Shown: positions 52,225 through 60,940 of the stretch, in pieces
How positions within the stretch are numbered: position 1 is the first letter of the stretch
Layout: every line of letters starts with the position of its first letter
Source of the DNA: Chitinophaga pinensis
GTDB lineage: Bacteria > Bacteroidota > Bacteroidia > Chitinophagales > Chitinophagaceae
DNA: 64,000 nt
Assembly: GCF_007896845.1 (NCBI RefSeq)
Contig: NZ_VOHS01000003.1
Coordinates: 62,001 to 126,000, forward strand
Direction of reading: 5' to 3'
Notes under the pieces: model-generated
Told to the model about the DNA's origin: nothing
The model's input: only the letters and a program-made list of their open reading frames with translations
The model's database searches: none
Position numbers and translations under genes: made by a program

Positions 52225-53232
52225 TTATTTTTTCAACTGCAGAATGGAGAAGTCTGTTTCTTCTGCCACGATTGTATTTTTCAATGTACCCAGTCCGTCG
52301 ATATCCATTTCGACTACATCGCCCGGTTGTAACCATTGTTCCTGATAATCAGGATTTTCGCGTTTGCCCGTGCCATTCAGTTCCAGAAAACAGCCGGTGC
52401 CTACAGTGCCGCTGCCGATCACATCTCCCGGATAGATATTAGCGCCATATGCACAACGTTCGATGATCTCTGCGAAGGTCCAGTCCATATCGCCCATGTT
52501 GCCTTCACTTACCTGTACGCCATTGACGCGGCAGGTCATCTTCAGATTATAATTATTGCCCGTATGACCCGGTTTTGCCGGAATGAGCAAGTGTTCCAGT
52601 TCATCAGGTGTTACCAGCATAGGACCTATCACGGTACTGAAGTCCTTGCCCTTGGCAGGTCCCAGATTGAGTTTCATTTCTTCCATCTGCAGGGTACGGG
52701 CGCTCATGTCGTTCATGATCATGAAACCGCCGATGTAATTATCTGCTTCTGCTGCCGGTATATTGCGACCAAATTTGCAGATAACAATCGCTGCTTCCAG
52801 TTCGAAGTCAAGTTTATCGAAATGGTCAGGCATGCATAATACATCACCGGGACCCTGTATCGCATTATGGTTAGTGAAGTAAAAGATCGGATACTGATCA
52901 AATTCAGGGATCATGTCTACACGACGGTTACGTCTTGCAGCAGCAACATGCTGTCTGAAAGCATAACCATCACGACAGGATGTAGGGGCTGGAACCGGTG
53001 CCAGTATTTCCACCGAATCGTAAGGGATCGGTGTGGCGGAACCTATATGTTTTCCGGCTTTCAGCTGTGCATCAATTTCAATTGCAAGATCTATTACTTC
53101 TTCCCATGATAGCAGGAACATCTGCATGTTGCCGGGCAGATTGGGGTGCAGATCCTGTGTGTTGTACAATTTATCGCCAATTAAGATGGCCAGGTGGTCA
53201 GCTTCATCCCGTAGATAACTAACAAGTTTCAT
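52225..53232 (-). CDS. fumarylacetoacetate hydrolase family enzyme
   Basis: 335 aa from ATG 53232 (MKLVSYLRDEADHLAILIGDKLY); the upstream frame to 53277 is probably not used. The C-terminal FAH domain has the metal-ligand glutamates in LDFELEAAIVICKFGRNI, MNDMSARTLQ, and GDVIGSGTVGTGC. Family members cleave C-C bonds in beta-diketo acids or hydrate/decarboxylate dicarboxylic intermediates. Operonic with the flavin reductase. Substrate unproven. Confidence 0.9.
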   Translation of the reverse strand: MKLVSYLRDEADHLAILIGDKLYNTQDLHPNLPGNMQMFLLSWEEVIDLAIEIDAQLKAGKHIGSATPIPYDSVEILAPVPAPTSCRDGYAFRQHVAAARRNRRVDMIPEFDQYPIFYFTNHNAIQGPGDVLCMPDHFDKLDFELEAAIVICKFGRNIPAAEADNYIGGFMIMNDMSARTLQMEEMKLNLGPAKGKDFSTVIGPMLVTPDELEHLLIPAKPGHTGNNYNLKMTCRVNGVQVSEGNMGDMDWTFAEIIERCAYGANIYPGDVIGSGTVGTGCFLELNGTGKRENPDYQEQWLQPGDVVEMDIDGLGTLKNTIVAEETDFSILQLKK

Positions 53233-53294
53233 AATAAGTAGTTGGTTCTGGTTGTATGATCTGTAAATATATGGCAATTAGAAATCAAGAGTTC

Positions 53295-53428
53295 AGAATC
53301 AGGAACCAGGAATTTATTCATCAATAGGCTTTAGGTATAATTAGAGGCGCCAATTGTTGGCAGACGGCATCAGTATATTGAATAAGATCTTTATCTCAGC
53401 CAGTTCCTGCGTCCCGGTTCCCGGTTCT
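53295..53428. repeat. imperfect inverted repeat in a 560-nt gene-free gap
   Basis: AGAATCAGGAACCAGGA (53295-53311) is complementary to 53412-53428 except at three positions. It lies in the gap 53278-53840, which otherwise shows no supported gene; the 60-codon frame at 53482-53664 has no recognisable protein features. Confidence 0.4.
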
Positions 53429-53840
53429 TAATTGGATAGATTGTTGCCGGACAAATCCCCGGGATAATTATAGGGGAGATTGTGGTGACTGGCGTTTATT
53501 ATCAGGGACAGATTGGTCTTGTACTGATAATTAAAATGATCTTGTGTATGCTGCTGAAGGTTGATATGGATAAATATAACAAGCAGATTTATCTGAGGAT
53601 TTGTGAAGGTAGCTTAAGGAAATTCGATAAATTACGGTGTCATCTCATGACAAACGGACATTAAGTCCCCCCAATTACCCCTCAGGTGTCCTGATGGACT
53701 CAAATAGATATTCACATACCCGCCAAATGGATAAGATCGGCATAATATTGGCGGGAGCATTTTTTTCCGGCATAAGTAAGACAGATTTAGAACCAACATG
53801 TCATTCGTTTAGGCACTTATTTGCATTAAATAAAGGAGTT

Positions 53841-54503
53841 ATGAAGTTTGATAAGATTAAGAACAAGGGACAGGCGAGATTATTTGAAAGCAGGTATCTG
53901 GAGATGCTCACCAAAACACACCCCCTGGTTATCTGGGCGATGTACATCCCCATCATCGGTTACATGCTATTTTACAGTTACGACACACTCGGATTCAGTA
54001 TTACCCGCGTGGTTACTATTTTTCTGGGTGCAATGTTTTTCTGGACTTTATTTGAATACCTGATGCACCGCTATTTGTTCCATTTCAGTAGCGAGAATCC
54101 GAAAGTAAGGCGATTCATCTATGTTATGCATGGCAATCATCATGAATACCCGCGTGACAAACAACGTTTATTCATGCCGCCCGTGCCGAGCCTGATTCTG
54201 GCTTCGGTGATTTTCAGCGCGCAGTATATTTTTCTCAGGGAGTACACTTTTATGTTCTTCCCCGGTTTTATGCTGGGATACCTGATATATGGCAGCATGC
54301 ACTATGCAATCCATGCATGGAATCCGCCGGCGAAGTTCCTGAAGCCTTTATGGCGTAATCACCATCTGCATCACTATAAAGGTGACGAGAAAGGATTCGG
54401 TGTAAGCTCGAGTATCTGGGACTATATCTTCGGTACCAGCTTTGATCTGGAAAAAGAAAAAGAAGACAAGGAGAAAGTAAGGGAACTGATGTTCAATAAA
54501 TAA
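53841..54503 (+). CDS. fatty acid hydroxylase superfamily protein (FA2H-like)
   Basis: 220-aa di-iron membrane enzyme. ATG 53841 is preceded by TAAAGGAGTT, and the frame upstream to 53637 lacks family similarity. Three or four helices. The histidine clusters that bind the two irons are visible: HRYLFH, HGNHHEYP, HYAIHAW and HHLHHYK. This pattern matches fatty acid 2-hydroxylases of the sterol desaturase superfamily, which hydroxylate acyl chains of sphingolipids; Bacteroidota make sphingolipids, so that role is plausible. KEKEDKEK tail at the end. Confidence 0.88.
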   Translation: MKFDKIKNKGQARLFESRYLEMLTKTHPLVIWAMYIPIIGYMLFYSYDTLGFSITRVVTIFLGAMFFWTLFEYLMHRYLFHFSSENPKVRRFIYVMHGNHHEYPRDKQRLFMPPVPSLILASVIFSAQYIFLREYTFMFFPGFMLGYLIYGSMHYAIHAWNPPAKFLKPLWRNHHLHHYKGDEKGFGVSSSIWDYIFGTSFDLEKEKEDKEKVRELMFNK

Positions 54504-54509
54504 TCCTGT

Positions 54510-54833
54510 TTACCATTTCTCCTCTCCGTCATCGGGAGGAGGCTGGCTATATTTTTTACGGGAAAGGATCTTTTCCTGTTGCCTTTCTATCAGCAGTGCA
54601 GCTATCTTTCTATAGACACCGGGTGTCAGGTCAGCCTCCAGTACCTGCCGGATACTGAATTCAGACACATCTACCTTATAAAGCAGCAGCACAAATTGTT
54701 GAAAGTCAGAACTGATCAGCTGTTCAAGCTTTTCAGCCAGTGCTTCTTCCAGTTGATCGTAGGTCAGACCGGCGATCATTGGCAGACCCGCATCAGCTGA
54801 TATCTGTTGGGCAGTTTCCGGAAGTAATTGCAT
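54510..54833 (-). CDS. small hypothetical protein, Pro/charged tail
   Basis: I do not recognise it. 107 aa if started at the third available ATG (MQLLPETAQQISADAG, 54833); two earlier methionines (54836, 54845) are possible. Predicted soluble, helical and acidic through residue 85 (LTYDQLEEALAEKLEQLI), with a basic-Pro tail RKKYSQPPPDDGEEKW. It overlaps no other gene and lies between a convergent hydroxylase and the terminator of the upstream DUF6263-like gene. A minus-strand TATTTTTG box (54843-54850) touches its start. Confidence 0.65.
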   Translation of the reverse strand: MQLLPETAQQISADAGLPMIAGLTYDQLEEALAEKLEQLISSDFQQFVLLLYKVDVSEFSIRQVLEADLTPGVYRKIAALLIERQQEKILSRKKYSQPPPDDGEEKW

Positions 54834-54850
54834 CATACAGCACAAAAATA

Positions 54851-54877
54851 AAAAGGTCCGCCATTAGCGGACCTTTT
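54851..54877 (-). terminator. rho-independent terminator after DUF6263-like gene
   Basis: AAAAGGTCCGC (54851-54861) pairs with GCGGACCTTTT (54867-54877), with A-rich sequence on the plus-strand left giving a T-tract on the minus strand. Confidence 0.9.
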
Positions 54878-54882
54878 CTTTA

Positions 54883-55842
54883 TTATTTCATTTGTTTGAT
54901 CTTGTAGGAGGAGTTGGTGACTATCTTCACCGGCACCTTGATATCTTTCTTGATACGTTTGGCTTTGTTGGCCTTATAGGTGTATGTACCATTCATTTCC
55001 GTATTCTGTGCACAGATGCTTGGTAAGCCTGTGTTACGGTCTATCAGATAATTGGTCATGATATCGCCGTCCACTTCTGCGGTAGCAGTGATACCATCTT
55101 CGATGGTGAAAGTCTCTACTTTGTTGGTATGTACTTTACCGGTGCCGGAGATCTTGGCCGTCTGGGCATCCCATGTCTGCAGGTTCCAGTAAAGATCTAT
55201 ATCCCCGACTAGTCCTGTGCGGATAGGTACGGTTTCTTCCCAGCGGGTACCTGTTTTGATACTACGTACCGGATAGATCACCAGTAATTGTTCCAGCCAG
55301 GTACGGAAAGCGGCTGTTCCAAACTGGTCTTTCATCAGTTTCTTATATGCTTCTCTTTCATCTTCCTTCAGACTGGAGAAGGTAGCGCTGGCTTTATCCA
55401 GCAGTTCATCCAGACCGGTGATTTTATTGATAAATCCGGAGCCCGAGATATCGACAGTGAAGGGATGGTCTATGATACTTTTTAGTGCAGCCTGAAATGG
55501 TTCTTTATCGTTAGGAACACCGGCATCCACCAGAATGTTCTGATTTTTGGCGTTGAAGTTGAATTTCAGTTCTTTATACCTGAATTCGAGATAGAAGTGT
55601 CCGTCGCTCACATCTGCTACCTGAATACTGATACTGTTATTAAAATCGCGGGATACACGTTGCATAATATCATCTACGGTCGTGTATGTCTCGCTGCGGC
55701 TTTCCTGTTTCAGTTCAAACTGTTGGCCTTTCTGAAAATTGTAGGCAAGGTCTACATAATCTCTTTTTTCTTCCTGATTCTGGGCTGTTGCCGGAAGTGC
55801 CAGCACGGCGCCCATTGCCATTGACACCAAAAATCGCTTCAT
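54883..55842 (-). CDS. DUF6263-like secreted protein
   Basis: 319 aa from ATG 55842 (MKRFLVSMAMGAVLALPATAQ signal peptide). This start leaves a 16-nt gap after the TIGR02757 gene, whereas the longer frame to 55875 would overlap it. The mature part begins with strand-rich FQKGQQFELKQESRSETYT, and about residue 190 has YPVRSIKTGTRWEETVPI, both typical of the DUF6263 family of periplasmic Bacteroidota proteins of unknown function. Probably cotranscribed with the upstream gene. Confidence 0.78.
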   Translation of the reverse strand: MKRFLVSMAMGAVLALPATAQNQEEKRDYVDLAYNFQKGQQFELKQESRSETYTTVDDIMQRVSRDFNNSISIQVADVSDGHFYLEFRYKELKFNFNAKNQNILVDAGVPNDKEPFQAALKSIIDHPFTVDISGSGFINKITGLDELLDKASATFSSLKEDEREAYKKLMKDQFGTAAFRTWLEQLLVIYPVRSIKTGTRWEETVPIRTGLVGDIDLYWNLQTWDAQTAKISGTGKVHTNKVETFTIEDGITATAEVDGDIMTNYLIDRNTGLPSICAQNTEMNGTYTYKANKAKRIKKDIKVPVKIVTNSSYKIKQMK

Positions 55843-55858
55843 CATTGCGCTATATTTA

Positions 55859-56632
55859 TTAAACATACTTTTCAATTACTCCCAGGCCGAACAATGCGAA
55901 GTCGTATTTCGCCGGGTCCAGTGGGTCCAGCTGCCTGAGTTGCTCGGTAAGGGCGATCGCCGTTTTCCAGTCAGATTTTGCGGCGGGAATCAAACCCAGT
56001 CTGGTGGCCACTCTACCTACATGGACATCCACAGGACATACTAATTGTGATGGCTGGATATGCTCCCATAATCCAAAATCCACGCCATTTTCGTCCTTTC
56101 TCACCATCCAGCGAAGGTACATATTCAATCTTTTACAGGCAGAATTTCTCGCAGGAGTGGAAATATGCTTACGTGTACGTTCCGGGTGCTCCGGCAGGAA
56201 AAACATGTGGTGGAATCCGCGCAGGGCGTTTTCGATGGTATCGTCTTCTGGTGTAATATGCCCGCTGAAAGCGAATTCAAGAGAAGTAATGTCGTTGTAA
56301 TATCCCTGCAGGAACTCTACAAAATACATCAGGTCCACACCGTTGAAAGTGCGGTGGCAGAACTGAAGGAGTTTCATCCGTTCTCTGGGCTTATGGTTTT
56401 TGATGAAGTCATAAGGGGCATTGTCCATCAGCTTCAGGAGCTCCGTGCACTTATTGATGATCGTGGTTCGGTTGCCCCAGGCCAGTATGGCTGCGAATAA
56501 ACCTGAAATTTCAATATCCTGAAGTTGGGTAAATCTGTGCGGTATGCTTATCGGGTCGCCTGGAATAAAGTCAGGATGGTTGTATTGTACTGTTTTTGCG
56601 TCCAGAAAGGCCTTCAGTTGGTCAAATTTCAT
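55859..56632 (-). CDS. TIGR02757 (DUF2400) family protein
   Basis: 257 aa from ATG 56632 (MKFDQLKAFLDAKTVQYNHPDFIPGDPISIPHRF). Signature stretches are DIEISGLFAAILAWGNRTTIINK, AGRHRTF-like FCHRTFNGVDLMYF and LWEHIQPSQLVCPVDVHVGRVATRLGLI. The last resembles the helix-hairpin-helix region of endonuclease III-type glycosylases, so a DNA-related role is suspected, but no function is established. The upstream open frame to 56701 is rejected for lack of similarity. Confidence 0.9.
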   Translation of the reverse strand: MKFDQLKAFLDAKTVQYNHPDFIPGDPISIPHRFTQLQDIEISGLFAAILAWGNRTTIINKCTELLKLMDNAPYDFIKNHKPRERMKLLQFCHRTFNGVDLMYFVEFLQGYYNDITSLEFAFSGHITPEDDTIENALRGFHHMFFLPEHPERTRKHISTPARNSACKRLNMYLRWMVRKDENGVDFGLWEHIQPSQLVCPVDVHVGRVATRLGLIPAAKSDWKTAIALTEQLRQLDPLDPAKYDFALFGLGVIEKYV

Positions 56633-56950
56633 AATGGTCTGCTCGGTTTTGTGCTGATTGTGTCGGGAGTGCATTACTCTGGCTGCCCGAAAAATAAGCA
56701 AAGATGTTCATACTATATCAATTTATATAGATAACGGATTATATATTATAGTTAATTGATAATGAGTATTTGTGAGTATTTTTTGTTGTAATTACCGGTC
56801 AACAAGGCTTCCAGACTCATTGGTTTATTATTTAAAAGCATGTTAATTATACATTTATAGGCCGCATAGTGTTGACCCGGGATGCATTTTTTGTCTTTTT
56901 CAGGCGTCTGACAGTGAATCAGTTATTGCAGAGTATGGCTGAATTTACCA

Positions 56951-57004
56951 TAAAATAAAAATGCAGGCACAAACGCGTAGGTACTACGGCGTTCGTGCCT
57001 GCAT
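56951..57004 (-). terminator. rho-independent terminator of the trans-sulphuration gene
   Basis: ATGCAGGCACAAACGC (56961-56976) pairs with GCGTTCGTGCCTGCAT (56989-57004) with one mismatch; read on the minus strand it is followed by TTTTATTTTA. The rest of the 56702-57028 gap is AT-rich and gene-free. Confidence 0.9.
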
Positions 57005-57028
57005 CAGGAATATTGGTCTCCTGTTATC

Positions 57029-58168
57029 TTATCCGATTGCTTTGGACAGATCGGCGATCAGGTCTTCTGCATCCTCAATGCCTACACTCAGGCGGATGAG
57101 GGAGTCTACCAACCCATTTGCGATTCTTTCTTCGCGTGGGATGGAGGCATGGGTCATACTGGCCGGGTGTCCTATCAGCGACTCCACTCCTCCCAGTGAT
57201 TCTGCCAGAGAAAACAGATGGGTACCACTCAATACTTTGAAGGCAGCTTCCTGACTATCATCTTTCAGGGTGAAGGAGATCATTCCTCCAAAGCCTCTCA
57301 TCTGCTGTTTGGCAATATGATGGTTAGGATGGTCTTCAAATCCACACCAGTATACTTTCGCCACTTTCGGATGCTGGCGGAGGAATTGGGCGATGATCGC
57401 ACCATTTTCACAATGGCGCTGCATACGTACATGCAGGGTTTTGAGTCCGCGTAATACGAGGAAGCAGTCCTGCGGACCCGGTACCGCACCACAGCTGTTT
57501 TGTATGAAATAGAGTTGTTTCGCGAGTTCTTCTTCTTTTACAACGATTGCGCCGTGTACTACATCGCTATGACCACCAAGGTATTTGGTCGCGCTGTGTA
57601 CAACGATATCTGCACCCAGATCCAGTGGATTTTGCAGATACGGAGAGGCGAAAGTGTTATCTACACAAAGTAACAGCTTGTTTTCCTTTGCAATCTTTGC
57701 GCTGGCAGCAATATCGATGATATTCAGCAGCGGATTGGTCGGTGTTTCTATCCAGAGCAGTTTTGTGTTTTTGTTGACATACTGCCGGATATTTTCTGCA
57801 TCCTGCATGCCAATGAAATGGAACTTAATGCCGTAGCGTTCAAATATTTTGGTGAATATGCGATACGTGCCACCATAAAGGTCGTTGGAGGCAATTACTT
57901 CATCACCGGGTTGCAGTAGTTTCATGACTGCATCAGTAGCGGCCAGACCACTACCGAAGGAAATACCGTATTTACCATTTTCAATGGCAGCCAGTGCATT
58001 CTGTAACGCATCACGGGTGGGGTTTTGCGTACGGGCGTATTCATATCCTTTATGATCTCCCGGTGCGTTCTGCACATACGTGGATGTCTGAAAAATCGGG
58101 GTCATGATTGCCCCGGTTGAAGGATCAGGGGTAACGCCTGCGTGTATAAGTTTAGTTCCCAGCTTCAT
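57029..58168 (-). CDS. cystathionine gamma-synthase/lyase family PLP enzyme
   Basis: 379-aa PLP enzyme of the Cys/Met metabolism family. The PLP lysine is in HSATKYLGGHSD, with SFGSGLAATDAVM and the TPTNPLLN motif upstream and the substrate-recognition SLGGVESLIGHPASMTHASI near the end. Sequence alone does not separate cystathionine gamma-synthase (methionine synthesis) from gamma-lyase (cysteine from methionine); the family in Bacteroidota is often called metB. No other sulphur gene adjoins. Confidence 0.92.
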   Translation of the reverse strand: MKLGTKLIHAGVTPDPSTGAIMTPIFQTSTYVQNAPGDHKGYEYARTQNPTRDALQNALAAIENGKYGISFGSGLAATDAVMKLLQPGDEVIASNDLYGGTYRIFTKIFERYGIKFHFIGMQDAENIRQYVNKNTKLLWIETPTNPLLNIIDIAASAKIAKENKLLLCVDNTFASPYLQNPLDLGADIVVHSATKYLGGHSDVVHGAIVVKEEELAKQLYFIQNSCGAVPGPQDCFLVLRGLKTLHVRMQRHCENGAIIAQFLRQHPKVAKVYWCGFEDHPNHHIAKQQMRGFGGMISFTLKDDSQEAAFKVLSGTHLFSLAESLGGVESLIGHPASMTHASIPREERIANGLVDSLIRLSVGIEDAEDLIADLSKAIG

Positions 58169-58211
58169 TCCTGAAATATTTTAGTATTTAGACGATTCTA
58201 TTCGACAGTTC

Positions 58212-58219
58212 CAAAGGTA
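58212..58219 (-). promoter_or_regulatory. candidate -7 box for the trans-sulphuration gene
   Basis: Minus-strand TACCTTTG fits TAnnTTTG, 44 nt before the start. I saw no SAM-riboswitch-like structure in the short leader. Confidence 0.45.
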
Positions 58220-58338
58220 CTAATTCCGGCATTCCGGCGCCGGTTCGCCCCTTTATTTATACAAGGTCTTAGCTATCAAATCAGATACAAAAAAATACAA
58301 ATAAGTACTTCTACGCAGATGCAGGCTGAAGTATAAAT

Positions 58339-58361
58339 ACGGGCCATGGTGGCCGTTTTTG
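58339..58361 (+). terminator. terminator-like hairpin upstream of RNA element copy D
   Basis: ACGG/GCC pairing with GGC/CGT and a TTTTT tail. No plus-strand gene feeds into it, so it may be chance or may bound another short transcript. Confidence 0.35.
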
Positions 58362-58411
58362 TCCTTTATCGCTTTTAAAAATCACTTTACGGATGAAATC
58401 GCCACTTTCAC

Positions 58412-58473
58412 GAACAAAATTTGTTCACTCAGCCGAAACCGTAGTTTCCGCGCAGTTATTCGAACTACATTTG
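58412..58473 (+). promoter_or_regulatory. promoter region of RNA element copy D
   Basis: The -7 box is TACATTTG (58466-58473); TTTC at 58445-58448 is the closest -33 match. Upstream GAACAAA-A-TTTGTTC (58412-58426) is a perfect palindrome. Its AAC half aligns with the AAC of copy B at the same distance from the -7 box. TTCAC is present but 4 nt further out than in copies A-C. Confidence 0.6.
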
Positions 58474-58476
58474 AAA

Positions 58477-58533
58477 AGGTTTTTCATAGGATATGGTTAA
58501 AATTCGTGGGCGGTAGTCTTACCGCCTATTTTA
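58477..58533 (+). ncRNA. repeated small RNA element, copy D
   Basis: AGGTTTTTCATAGGATATGG then TTAAAATT, and hairpin GGGCGGTA-GTCT-TACCGCC(T) (58508-58527) with a T-rich tail. It lies 13.6 kb from the other copies, between divergent/convergent minus-strand genes and 69 nt before the end of the DUF2911 gene, which is on the opposite strand. Not an mRNA leader. Confidence 0.72.
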
Positions 58534-58544
58534 TTACTAAAAAC

Positions 58545-58578
58545 AAAGAGAGCGGAAGTGCATACTCCCGCTCTCTTT
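58545..58578. terminator. bidirectional terminator by DUF2911 gene
   Basis: AAAGAGAGCGG (58545-58555) pairs with CCGCTCTCTTT (58568-58578), flanked by A-rich and T-rich sequence. Confidence 0.85.
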
Positions 58579-58601
58579 ACTTTTATATGAACTGCTTTTT
58601 G

Positions 58602-59210
58602 TTATTTCTTTTTACCGGTAGCAGGTGCTTTGTCTGACCATTTGATAGGCAGGCTTACGCTGGTAGTATCCCAGGCTACTACGAGGTTAGCGCCATAGTC
58701 TGCTTTTTCGAATACAATGCTGAATGGTTCAACTGGTGTGCTCAGTTTTACAACAGGTACATCTGCTCTTGCCACGTCTTTCTTTTCATCATATTTGAAA
58801 GCGCCCCAGATATCAGTTTCACGGTTCACGATCATGGTCCATTTCTGTTCACCTAATATCGCGTACATGGTATAACGGCCTTTAGGGATATTCTTACCAC
58901 CAATATTCACCGGACGATAGAATTCTATTTCAGTGGCCTCGTTGGCGCCCAGACGATAGATTTCGCCGTAAGCTTCCAGTTCACCAAAGATCTTTCTGCC
59001 TTTCTTTTGCGGACGGCTATAAATAACACGCGCTACAAGTGCGCCGGGTTCGCCTTTCACCTTCACCACATAGGGATACATTACTGGATAGTATGCCATG
59101 TCCATAGGGCTCGCATCAAGAGGCGGCATCTTTTTGTCCTGGGCATTGGTGGTCAGGCTGGTGAGACCTGCTATAACGATAAGCAGCATTAAGCGGAGTA
59201 AACTTTTCAT
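58602..59210 (-). CDS. DUF2911 secreted protein
   Basis: 202 aa with signal peptide MKSLLRLMLLIVIAGLTSLTTNA. DUF2911 signature: ARVIYSRPQKKGRKIFGELEAYGEIYRLGANEATEIEF, then GGKNIPKGRYTMYAILGEQKWTMIVNRETDIWGAFKYDEKKDV. It is a predicted periplasmic beta-rich protein of unknown role, common in Bacteroidota. It has its own promoter-like box (59247-59254) and terminator. Confidence 0.93.
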   Translation of the reverse strand: MKSLLRLMLLIVIAGLTSLTTNAQDKKMPPLDASPMDMAYYPVMYPYVVKVKGEPGALVARVIYSRPQKKGRKIFGELEAYGEIYRLGANEATEIEFYRPVNIGGKNIPKGRYTMYAILGEQKWTMIVNRETDIWGAFKYDEKKDVARADVPVVKLSTPVEPFSIVFEKADYGANLVVAWDTTSVSLPIKWSDKAPATGKKK

Positions 59211-59246
59211 TGTTGGCTATCAATTCAGTTTGTTACAAAATATGTG

Positions 59247-59254
59247 CAAACCTA
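59247..59254 (-). promoter_or_regulatory. candidate -7 box for DUF2911 gene
   Basis: Minus-strand TAGGTTTG fits TAnnTTTG, 37 nt before the start and just past the stop of the upstream acpH-like gene. No clear -33. Confidence 0.4.
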
Positions 59255-59258
59255 CGAT

Positions 59259-59840
59259 TTAATGCGGGTATGTTTTAACGAATGCAACCAATTCAGGAAA
59301 GAATGTTTTGTAATGAACAGCCAGTTCACCGTAATGCTGTTTAAGTACTTCAAATGGTGCATCAGCCGTGACTTCGAGGAATTTAGCCCGGTGTACAATA
59401 CCGCTGAAGCTCTTATAAATACCGTCCATAAGCCGGTAACCATACAACCAGTTATGTTGCTTCATGTGATGGAAAACCTGCTGAAATACAGGCGGTAGTA
59501 TTTCATGTTGCTGTGCAACAGTACGGTATATCTGTTGGGTGAAAGCAGATAAAGATTGTTCTGTAAAAATGCTGGTATCTGTGGCAAGGAAATGATCATA
59601 AACGATATCAATAAAGACGGCACTGTATCGTCCGCAGGATGCCTGAAAGTATTCTCTGGCTGCCAGTGTCACCGGATGTGTATCAGTAAAGGTGTCAATT
59701 GCACGATGCAGCTGTATGCCTTGCTGAATACCGGGATCGTATTCCTGCCAGTGTTTGCCTTTCACATAATCAGCTATCATATTGCCCACTATCAGGGACT
59801 GATCATTGAAAGAAAGATATGCGTGGGCCAGGTAGTTCAT
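59259..59840 (-). CDS. acpH: ACP phosphodiesterase (AcpH/DUF479 family)
   Basis: 193 aa from ATG 59840 (MNYLAHAYLSFNDQSLIVGNMIADYVKG), the usual length and start for this family; the longer open frame to 59963 has no similarity. HD-like motifs GIQLHRAIDTFTDTHP and FIDIVYDHFLA carry the metal-binding His/Asp residues. The enzyme removes the phosphopantetheine arm from acyl carrier protein. The 457-nt region upstream (59841-60297) holds no gene that I can support. Confidence 0.9.
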   Translation of the reverse strand: MNYLAHAYLSFNDQSLIVGNMIADYVKGKHWQEYDPGIQQGIQLHRAIDTFTDTHPVTLAAREYFQASCGRYSAVFIDIVYDHFLATDTSIFTEQSLSAFTQQIYRTVAQQHEILPPVFQQVFHHMKQHNWLYGYRLMDGIYKSFSGIVHRAKFLEVTADAPFEVLKQHYGELAVHYKTFFPELVAFVKTYPH

Positions 59841-60233
59841 ATACTGAAGATAAAATAAACTTTGCACCTGCCATCGTTTGCATACAGGGAAACAGTTGTT
59901 ATGACACAATATTATTAGCTTGTTAACAGAATGGTTACGACAGATGAAATGTACTGTTAGCAATGGATTGCAGAAGATTTAAGAGATCCTGTAAAGGGCT
60001 TATTTATGATGAAATAACACGGCATATAAGGACATTCAACCGTATATATTAACCGCTCATCGTTACACTGTCCAGTTTAACAAAAGCTTAACGTGGCTGC
60101 TTGCAACAATCGTCGTTTCAGTGCAACATCTGTATGGCAAAGGAAGTATATGAAAAGACATGGTAAGTTGAATATGATTCTGTTATAGATGCGAATTACC
60201 AATTAATCTAGCGTCTCCATTTAACACAAAGCA

Positions 60234-60266
60234 TTTGACCACGCCCCATTCTTGCATGTACCTTTA
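60234..60266 (+). promoter_or_regulatory. candidate promoter of PepSY-like gene
   Basis: TTTG (60234-60237) and TACCTTTA (60259-60266, one mismatch to TAnnTTTG) with a 21-nt spacer, 32 nt before the start at 60298. Confidence 0.5.
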
Positions 60267-60297
60267 CATCACAAAACCAAACCAAAAAGTTTCCGCC

Positions 60298-60816
60298 ATG
60301 AAACCGATCAAATCAATTAACCTCAGTGCACCTGCGGGTGCTACACGGCTGTCTTTCGGCCGTATCAGGAGCATGCTCCTTTTATTTGTTGCCGCTCTTC
60401 TTTTCAGTACACAGCTCAGCTTTGCAGCCACCAAGGAAATGGAGGCAAGCAGTAAGTTGAAAAATGCACTCAGCAAAGAATTTTCCGGCGCTTCAGATGT
60501 GAAATGGTATAGCGAAGACAACAAAACGTTTATGGCCAAATTCACATTGAAAGAACGTAATGTGACTGCTTACTTCGACAAGGAAGGTACGCTGCTGGCT
60601 ACCCGTCGCTACATTGCAGAAGAACATCTGCCAATGGCTGTGACCAACAAACTGGCAAAACGTTACCCGAATGAAAAAGTACGCTGGGTAGTAGAATTCG
60701 AAAGCGATGGTAACACCGTTTACTATGTAACACTGGAAGGCGACAAAACCTGGAAAGTGATTAAATCAAGCGCGGGTGGCGACATGAGTGTACACCAGCA
60801 CCTGAAAAAAGTGTAG
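60298..60816 (+). CDS. secreted PepSY-like protein
   Basis: 172 aa from ATG 60298 (MKPIKSINLSAPAGATRLS). A long n-region is followed by the hydrophobic signal MLLLFVAALLFSTQLSFA at about residues 24-41. The mature domain (SKEFSGASDVKWYSEDNKTFMAKFTLKERNVTAYFDKEGTLLATRRYI) fits the BLIP-like/PepSY-like repeat found in small secreted Bacteroidota proteins. Function unknown; a role in binding or inhibiting an exported enzyme is possible. Confidence 0.8.
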   Translation: MKPIKSINLSAPAGATRLSFGRIRSMLLLFVAALLFSTQLSFAATKEMEASSKLKNALSKEFSGASDVKWYSEDNKTFMAKFTLKERNVTAYFDKEGTLLATRRYIAEEHLPMAVTNKLAKRYPNEKVRWVVEFESDGNTVYYVTLEGDKTWKVIKSSAGGDMSVHQHLKKV

Positions 60817-60898
60817 ACATCAGTTCATCAGTTGAAAGTCCATAGTCAAGGTAGTCCATAGTAGCGACAGCTATTATGGGCTATTTTTTTTAATTCAT

Positions 60899-60906
60899 TA
60901 CCTTTG
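60899..60906 (+). promoter_or_regulatory. candidate -7 box for deoxyhypusine-synthase-like gene
   Basis: TACCTTTG fits TAnnTTTG, 35 nt before the start at 60941. The -33 region has no clear TTTG. Confidence 0.45.
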
Positions 60907-60940
60907 CGGTTCTTAGGGATTTTAAACTATTTAAACGGAC

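Noticed and set aside
53482..53664. 60-codon plus-strand frame before the fatty acid hydroxylase
   Set aside because: No recognisable features and overlaps the upstream open frame of the hydroxylase gene; probably chance.
58169..58340. SAM riboswitch upstream of the cystathionine gene
   Set aside because: The region before the start is about 40 nt from the promoter box and no matching stems were seen.
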